From the NCBI GenBank assembly GCA_038257155.1, contig JBBSJP010000028.1:1-54123 (forward strand): a stretch of DNA of 54,123 nt. Reading direction: 5' to 3'. The translations under genes and the position numbers were made by a program. The notes beneath the pieces were generated by a model. It had not been told where the DNA came from. It was given only the letters and a program-made list of their open reading frames with translations, and did not search any database. The first letter of the stretch is position 1; each line of letters starts with the position of its first letter. The stretch comes from JANJTY01 sp038257155 (GTDB lineage Bacteria; Pseudomonadota; Gammaproteobacteria; Xanthomonadales; Xanthomonadaceae). Shown piece after piece: positions 49,274 to 54,123 of this stretch.

Positions 49274-50629
49274 TCAGGGTTTGCGGCCCTGCTGGACCGG
49301 TTGTTGCACTGTTGCGGCCGTTACACGCCACACGGCATTGCCGACATCGTCGGCGACCAGCAGGGCGCCGCGGGCGTCGATCGCGACGCCGACCGGCCGG
49401 CCGCGCGCCTCGCCATCGGCACTGAGAAAGCCGTTCAGCACCGTTTCCGGTGCTCCCTGCGGCCTGCCTTGCGCAAAGGGTACGAAGATCACTTCATAGC
49501 CACTCGGTGGTTTGCGGTTCCAGGAGCCGTGCAGCCCGACGAAGGCCCCTTCGGCAAAGCGCGATGGCAGAAGGGTTCCGTGACTGAAGGTCAATCCGAG
49601 CGGAGCCACATGCGGACCGAGCGCGTAGTCCGGGACCAGGGCCTTGGCGACCATGTCCGGCCGCTGTGGTTGTACCCGGTCATCGGTGTTGTCGCCGTAA
49701 TAGCTCCAGGGCCAGCCATAGAAGCCACCGTCGCGAAGCGCAACCAGAAAATCCGGAACCAGGTCATTGCCGAGTTCGTCGCGTTCATTCACCACCGCCC
49801 ACAGCACTCCGCTATCCGGATGCCAGGCCAGTCCTACCGGATTGCGCAAGCCGGAGGCATACACCCGGCTCGCGCCACTGCTGCGATCGATCTGCAGGAC
49901 CGAGGCGCGATTGGTTTCCTTGTCCATGCCGCCTTCGGCGATATTGCTGTTGGAACCCACGCCGACGTACAGATGTCGGCCGTCCGGACTTGCGATCAGG
50001 CTCTTGGTCCAGTGGTGATTGAGTGATCCAGGTCCCGTGGGCAGGTCAGTCAGCTTGCGACCCGGCGTGGAGATGACGGTGTCGCCCTCGTGGTAGGGAA
50101 ATGCCATCAGCGCATCGGCGTTGGCAATGAAGAGGGTGTCGTCGACCAGGGCCATGCCGAAAGGCGACGTCAGTCCCGACAACAGAACGCTGCGCGTTTC
50201 GGCCACACCATCGGCGTCGGCGTCTCGCAGCAAGGTAATCCGGTTCGCGCTGGGTACCGCGGCGCCAGCCTTCTTCATCGCGCGCTTCATCACCATGCCC
50301 TTGAGGCCCGTGACCGCGCCTGAATCCGGCGGTGCGTTGGATTCGGCGACCAGCACGTCGCCATTCGGCAACACATACAGCCAGCGCGGATGGTCCAGGC
50401 CGGTGGCAAACGCCTGCACTGCCAGTCCCTTGGCCGGCGTGGGTTGCATACCGGGTGGCCAGCCTGTGGCTGGAGCGATGTTGACGACCGGAATCAGTGA
50501 ATGGTCGGGCGCAGGCAGGTGCGGATCGGGGCCTGTTCCGCGCTGGACCGCGAGGTTCGACTGGGCGCCACAGGCGCTGAGCACGACCGCCAGTCCCAGC
50601 AACAATGCACGTGTCACGAGAGCTTGCAT
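49274..50629 (-). CDS. PQQ-dependent sugar (sorbosone) dehydrogenase-like lipoprotein
   Basis: A 451-residue exported protein. The lipobox LSACG follows a short signal. The chain is a six-bladed beta-propeller of the GSDH/sorbosone dehydrogenase family, with FATGLDHPRWLYVLPNGDVLVAES, YVGVGSNSNIAEGG, YASGLRNPVGLAWHPDSGVLWAVVNERDELG and GSWNRKPPSGY as landmarks. Members oxidise sugars with PQQ, though many homologues have no proven activity. ATG 50629 opens on the signal. It lies 82 bp upstream of the M2 peptidase on the same strand. Confidence 0.85.
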   Translation of the reverse strand: MQALVTRALLLGLAVVLSACGAQSNLAVQRGTGPDPHLPAPDHSLIPVVNIAPATGWPPGMQPTPAKGLAVQAFATGLDHPRWLYVLPNGDVLVAESNAPPDSGAVTGLKGMVMKRAMKKAGAAVPSANRITLLRDADADGVAETRSVLLSGLTSPFGMALVDDTLFIANADALMAFPYHEGDTVISTPGRKLTDLPTGPGSLNHHWTKSLIASPDGRHLYVGVGSNSNIAEGGMDKETNRASVLQIDRSSGASRVYASGLRNPVGLAWHPDSGVLWAVVNERDELGNDLVPDFLVALRDGGFYGWPWSYYGDNTDDRVQPQRPDMVAKALVPDYALGPHVAPLGLTFSHGTLLPSRFAEGAFVGLHGSWNRKPPSGYEVIFVPFAQGRPQGAPETVLNGFLSADGEARGRPVGVAIDARGALLVADDVGNAVWRVTAATVQQPVQQGRKP

Positions 50630-50812
50630 GGCCTGGCCTCCAGATAAAGCGCTGCGGGCGCGCACGCAGCTGGCGTGAGCCCGGCTTGCCGGTCCAGTTC
50701 GGCTCAAGGAAATGCGGCGAAGCAGTTCGATCCTCACCCTGTGCTGCGGTACGCACGCTGAATTTGGTCCTGATTCTGCCTGGCAGCAATCAAACCGCCT
50801 CGCCCTCGAGCC

Positions 50813-51292
50813 TCAGGCGACAGGCAGCTTGCGATCGAGCAGCCAGGCGCGAGCGTCTTCCGCGTCCTGCTCAAACCAGGCACGCGTCGAGCCAAGGCGA
50901 AAGCTGTAGCCCCAGGTATCCATGTCGGCCATCAGGCGGGCGCTGCCGACACTGGGCAAGCGTTCGGCCAGTACGATCTGCAGATAACAGGTGGCGTCTT
51001 CCTCGGCGACCGAATCGGTGGCGTCGGTGTGCACGGCGGCGCGGCGTTCGGGGGGCTGCACGATCAGGTGGCAGGCTTCGTGCAGCAGCGAATGCACCGG
51101 CGTGTCGCGCCGTGCGTAAACGCGGTGGCCGATCAGGCCGGCTTCGGGTTCGCCCCAGTAACTGCCGGGAATCGCTTCGCCGTCGGCAACCGCGCAGAGT
51201 TCAAGATGAAATTGCGCGAGTAGTTGCGCCACCGCATCGGCGTCGATATCGGCAAGGCAAAGCACATCCGGCGTCGCTGCCGAGGCGTCCAT
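50813..51292 (-). CDS. Small protein with an HExxH motif (possible metalloprotease)
   Basis: A 159-residue protein with the sequence VHSLLHEACHLIVQPPERRA, a classic HExxH zinc motif, followed by VAEEDATCYLQIVLAERL, where a downstream Glu could complete an ImmA/IrrE-like site. No family is firmly recognised. ATG 51292 is preferred; ATG 51307 would add five residues. It is 21 bp after minE on the same strand, so it is likely the last gene of the min operon. Confidence 0.6.
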   Translation of the reverse strand: MDASAATPDVLCLADIDADAVAQLLAQFHLELCAVADGEAIPGSYWGEPEAGLIGHRVYARRDTPVHSLLHEACHLIVQPPERRAAVHTDATDSVAEEDATCYLQIVLAERLPSVGSARLMADMDTWGYSFRLGSTRAWFEQDAEDARAWLLDRKLPVA

Positions 51293-51313
51293 GGCACTCG
51301 CCTGCATGCAACA

Positions 51314-51592
51314 TCAGCCTGCGCTGGCGGCGCGCGGCTCGGCCTTGTCGGGCAGGGTGACGGTCAGCTCCAGTACCTCGTGCTCGCCATCCTTCTCCAG
51401 CTGAACCTGCACCGCGTCGATATCCACGCTCACGTACTTGCGGATCACTTCCAGCAGTTCGCGGCGCAGCAGGGGCAGGTAATCGGGCCCGCCGCGTGCA
51501 TTGCGTTCCTGCGAGACGATGATGCGCAGGCGCTCCTTGGCGAGGGAGGCGGTGTTGCGCGGTCGGCTGCGCAGAAAATCAAAAATTCCCAT
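51314..51592 (-). CDS. minE: Cell-division topological specificity factor MinE
   Basis: A 92-residue protein that starts MGIFDFLRSRPRNTASLAKE, the MinE membrane/MinD-binding segment, followed by RLRIIVSQER and the topological domain with LPLLRRELLEVIRKYVSVDIDAVQVQLEKDG. It releases MinD from the membrane and drives pole-to-pole oscillation. It follows minD by 15 bp. Confidence 0.96.
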   Translation of the reverse strand: MGIFDFLRSRPRNTASLAKERLRIIVSQERNARGGPDYLPLLRRELLEVIRKYVSVDIDAVQVQLEKDGEHEVLELTVTLPDKAEPRAASAG

Positions 51593-51607
51593 GATTCTTT
51601 CTCCTGA

Positions 51608-52477
51608 TCAGCCGCCGAAAAGCCGGTTCAGCAGGCCCTTCTTCTCGATCTTGATGAAGCGCAGCGGACGGCTGTCGCCGAGCAGGCGCGCAACGGCGTC
51701 CTCGTAGGCCTGGCCGGCCTGTGAGTTTTCGTCGAGAATCACCGGTACACCCGAATTGGACGACTGCAGTACGCCGGGCGATTCCGGAATCACGCCCAGC
51801 ACCTCCAGGCCCAGGATCTCCTGCACGTCATCGATCGACAGCATGTCGCCGTCGGCGACGCGCTGCGGGCTGTAACGGGTCAGCAGCAGATGCTCCTTCA
51901 CGCGGGTGCCGTTTTCGGCATGGCGGGTCTTGCTGGCCAGCAGCCCGAGGATGCGGTCGGAATCGCGCACCGAGCTAACTTCCGGATTGACCACCACCAC
52001 GGCGCGGTCGGCGAAATACATCGCCAGGAAGGCACCTTTCTCGATGCCAGCGGGCGAGTCGCAGACGATGTAGCGGAAGTCGTCTTCGGCCAGTTCGCGC
52101 AGCACCTTTTCGACGCCTTCGCGGGTCAGCGCATCCTTGTCGCGCGTCTGCGATGCAGCCAGCACGTGCAGGTTCTCGTGCCGCTTGTCCTTGATGAGGG
52201 CCTGCTTGAGGGTGCACTCGCCCTGGATCACGTTGACGAAGTCGTAAACAACGCGCCGCTCGCAGCCCATGATCAGGTCGAGATTGCGCAGACCGACGTC
52301 GAAGTCGATTACCGCAGTCTTGTGGCCGCGGCGTGCCAGGCCGACCGCCAGGCTGGCGCTGGTCGTGGTTTTTCCCACGCCGCCCTTGCCCGAGGTGACG
52401 ACGATGACTTCGGCCGCGATGGCTTCGCTGGAGGGTGTGTCGGACAGGCTTGCGTCGGGTTCGGTCATTGCATTCAT
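51608..52477 (-). CDS. minD: Septum-site ATPase MinD
   Basis: A 289-residue ATPase. The deviant Walker A is SGKGGVGKTTT (about residue 29), Walker-B-type segments are VIDFDVGLRNLD and CDSPAGIEKGA, and the C-terminal membrane-targeting helix is KKGLLNRLFGG. It binds MinC and MinE on the membrane to block polar septation. The N-terminus carries about 22 residues before the family start (MNAMTEPDASLSDTPSSEAI) that E. coli MinD lacks; no internal ATG lies in that stretch close to the usual start. It overlaps minC by 4 bp (ATGA). Confidence 0.96.
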   Translation of the reverse strand: MNAMTEPDASLSDTPSSEAIAAEVIVVTSGKGGVGKTTTSASLAVGLARRGHKTAVIDFDVGLRNLDLIMGCERRVVYDFVNVIQGECTLKQALIKDKRHENLHVLAASQTRDKDALTREGVEKVLRELAEDDFRYIVCDSPAGIEKGAFLAMYFADRAVVVVNPEVSSVRDSDRILGLLASKTRHAENGTRVKEHLLLTRYSPQRVADGDMLSIDDVQEILGLEVLGVIPESPGVLQSSNSGVPVILDENSQAGQAYEDAVARLLGDSRPLRFIKIEKKGLLNRLFGG

Positions 52478-53238
52478 TCCAGCGGTTCGATGAGCAGCGC
52501 TTCGCCATCCAGTCGCACCTGGACCGGACGACCGCGCAGGGCGGGGGGGATGTCTTCGAGCACCTTGAAGTGCCCGGCGATGGAAACCAGTTCGGCGTGG
52601 AACTCGCGGCAGAAGATGCGCGCGCGGGTCTCGCCCACGGCGCCGGCCAGCGCGCGGCCACGCAGCGCGCCGTAGATATGCACCGAGCCGTCGGCAATCA
52701 CTTCGGCGCCGGCTCCCACCGTGGCGGCCACCACCAGATCGCGGCCCTGGGCGTAAACCTGCTGACCCGAGCGGATCGGCGCGGTGTGCACCAGGCCGAT
52801 GGCCTCGGCGCGCGGCGCAGCGGGAGGCGGAGCGGGCGCAGGCGTGGCGATGGGTTCGGGCGCTGCAGGCGCTGGCGTCGGCGGCGTTTCGCGCTCGTAC
52901 TGGACGCGGAATTTGGCCAGCAAGGGCAAGTCGACGGCTTCCGATAGTTGCTCGATTTCGCTCGTGCCATACGCCAATGCAACCGGCAGTACGCCGGCTG
53001 CGCGCAGCGCTTCGAGCAGGCGACGGGTAGTGTCGGCATCAGGGCAGGTGCTGAGGCCGCCGAAGTCGATCACCACGGCGGCGCGCGCGAAAAGTTTGGG
53101 GGCGCGCTGCACGCGCTCGCGCATTTCCGCAGCAAGCTGTGCGACGTCCAGAGAGCGTACCCGCAGGTTGGCGATGCCGACCTGCCCGATCTTGAGTTCC
53201 CCGGCCTGTTCGAAGCTGCCGGGCGCCACAGCTGCCAT
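52474..53238 (-). CDS. minC: Septum-site inhibitor MinC
   Basis: A 254-residue protein. The N-terminal FtsZ-inhibitory domain (about 15-115) contains FARAAVVIDFGGLS. A Pro/Ala-rich linker follows (about 130-155). The C-terminal beta-helix has TAPIRSGQQVYAQGRDLVV and GAEVIADGSVHIYGALRGRALAG, the RSGQ and dimerisation signature. It binds MinD and destabilises FtsZ polymers. It starts 4 bp after the GNAT gene. Confidence 0.95.
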   Translation of the reverse strand: MAAVAPGSFEQAGELKIGQVGIANLRVRSLDVAQLAAEMRERVQRAPKLFARAAVVIDFGGLSTCPDADTTRRLLEALRAAGVLPVALAYGTSEIEQLSEAVDLPLLAKFRVQYERETPPTPAPAAPEPIATPAPAPPPAAPRAEAIGLVHTAPIRSGQQVYAQGRDLVVAATVGAGAEVIADGSVHIYGALRGRALAGAVGETRARIFCREFHAELVSIAGHFKVLEDIPPALRGRPVQVRLDGEALLIEPLE

Positions 53239-53242
53239 GCGA

Positions 53243-53851
53243 TCAGGTTCCCGTGGCCAGCGAGCGACGGGTATCGCCCCGCTCGCGTTCGGTGATCCAG
53301 GGCAGGTCGGGCAAGCCGCCTTTGTCGAGGTACTGCTCCTTCACGAAGGCGAAGCTGGACAACTGCTTGGCGAGCAGTGCAACGCGCTTGCCGGTGTTCT
53401 TCATCACCTGCTGGCCGACTTCAGCGAAACCGTAGGTTCCGTGGAACAGCAGCGCCACGTCGTTGGCGCGGCCCTCGTCGAGGAACACCTCGCAGGTCAG
53501 CAGCGGCGCGCGCGCTTCGGCGAAGCCCTGCACGTCGGCGTAGAACACGCGGCCGACACCAGCGCCGCGGCGGGTGCTGGCGACAACGACGCGGTCGATG
53601 TAGACAAAGCTCTCGTAGTGCGCTCTGAACCACTGGAAATTGGGGCTTTCATAGGGCGCATCCGGCATCATCGCGATCAGGAAGCCGGCGATATGACCAT
53701 CGACCTCGGCCACGCGAAAATAGGCGGCCTGGTCGAAGAAGAAGCGCACGGCGCTGGCATCCATCGGTAGGATGGTTGGGCCAGCGGCATTGTTGAGGGC
53801 GAGAACCGAATCCAGTTCGTGCTCATGCACATCGCGGATGAGAATGGACAT
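53243..53851 (-). CDS. GNAT-family N-acetyltransferase (first gene of the min operon)
   Basis: A 202-residue acetyltransferase with an N-terminal half VRFFFDQAAYFRVAEVDGHIAGFL and the acetyl-CoA motif YIDRVVVASTRRGAGVGRVFY (R-xx-G-x-G), followed by LTCEVFLDEGRANDVALLFHGTYGF. The substrate is unknown. ATG 53851 opens MSILIRDVHEHELDSV. It is immediately upstream of minC (4-bp gap), so it is probably cotranscribed. Confidence 0.88.
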   Translation of the reverse strand: MSILIRDVHEHELDSVLALNNAAGPTILPMDASAVRFFFDQAAYFRVAEVDGHIAGFLIAMMPDAPYESPNFQWFRAHYESFVYIDRVVVASTRRGAGVGRVFYADVQGFAEARAPLLTCEVFLDEGRANDVALLFHGTYGFAEVGQQVMKNTGKRVALLAKQLSSFAFVKEQYLDKGGLPDLPWITERERGDTRRSLATGT

Positions 53852-54057
53852 TCCTGTCTCCGAGGGGCTCGGGGGGCCTGAGGGCCTGCTGCAAGGATGG
53901 CAGTATCTCATGTTCACGCCGCAGGTCGGATTAGGATCTGGTTAATCGGACGATGGCCCCGCGCGGCGTCGTTTGTCGTTAAATTAGGCAAGGCGGAGCG
54001 GGTTGGTGCGCCGTCCGGGTGTTTCGGGGCACTGCATTTCGGGGAAGGGGTTCGATC

Positions 54058-54123
54058 ATGAGACGGCAAATGACTGGCGTGGTGCGCTTCAGAGTGGCCA
54101 TCTGGCTGCTGGTGCTGGCAGCA
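54058..54123 (+). CDS. Truncated gene at the window edge (membrane or secreted protein start)
   Basis: Only the first 22 codons are present: MRRQMTGVVRFRVAIWLLVLAA. Basic residues followed by a hydrophobic run suggest a signal peptide or membrane anchor. ATG 54058 follows GGGGAAGGGG, a strong ribosome site. It is divergent from the min operon. Confidence 0.55.
   Translation, partial: MRRQMTGVVRFRVAIWLLVLAA

Overview
The window is about 54 kb of GC-rich gammaproteobacterial chromosome, most likely from a member of the Lysobacterales (Xanthomonadales). This is inferred from gene content: a sedentary integron array with near-identical attC sites, a SagB-like dehydrogenase/cyclase/NHLP-like peptide locus, an M2 (ACE-like) peptidase, DUF4124, DUF4824/DUF2157 and YceH proteins, and a GltD-like/KorA/KorB operon. 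No rRNA, tRNA or CRISPR array was seen. No genus is claimed.

Region 1 (1-5.7 kb) is accessory. At the left edge lie two 20-bp direct repeats typical of an IS21-family end. They are followed by a chain of single-gene (or toxin-antitoxin) cassettes, all on the + strand: BrnT/BrnA, two small membrane proteins, a VOC protein, another small membrane protein and a DHFR/RibD-type reductase. Four attC recombination sites are recognisable (747-836, 1140-1224, 1668-1799, 2812-2897), plus one eroded candidate. Beyond 3.6 kb the same small-gene style continues (YqcC-like, tyrosine-phosphatase-like, hotdog thioesterase, DUF6000-like) without clear attC sites. The integrase is not in the window and should lie to the left.

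Region 2 (5.7-20.9 kb) is mixed chromosomal backbone: a cold-shock/Excalibur protein, a TPR-GAF-GAF-GGDEF diguanylate cyclase, a Tat-signalled threonine-aldolase-like protein, an OmdA-like protein, a cupin, secreted and VOC proteins, a DUF2157/DUF4824 pair, CreD and YceH.

Region 3 (21-30 kb) is metabolic. A three-gene operon encodes a GltD-like FAD/4Fe-4S oxidoreductase and a two-subunit 2-oxoacid:ferredoxin oxidoreductase. Around it are DUF1415, GNAT, a glutathione transferase and an acyl-CoA dehydrogenase. Palindromic repeats with GTAGGG/CCCTAC ends sit in the gaps.

Region 4 (30.3-39.5 kb) is the most interesting. A small NHLP-like peptide gene lies between a SagB-type dehydrogenase and a large class III cyclase-TPR protein, matching what I remember of an annotated but uncharacterised RiPP family. 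Immediately upstream of the cyclase, in the same direction, is a Yip1/MacA/MacB-type export operon. No YcaO, LanM or radical-SAM enzyme is present.

Region 5 (39.6-54.1 kb) holds an Atm1-type ABC exporter, a Bcr/CflA efflux pump, an ECF sigma factor followed by a TPR Ser/Thr kinase and a secreted protein, an M2 peptidase, a sorbosone-dehydrogenase-like protein, and the minCDE operon flanked by a GNAT gene and a gene for a protein with an HExxH motif. A gene truncated by the window edge starts at 54058.
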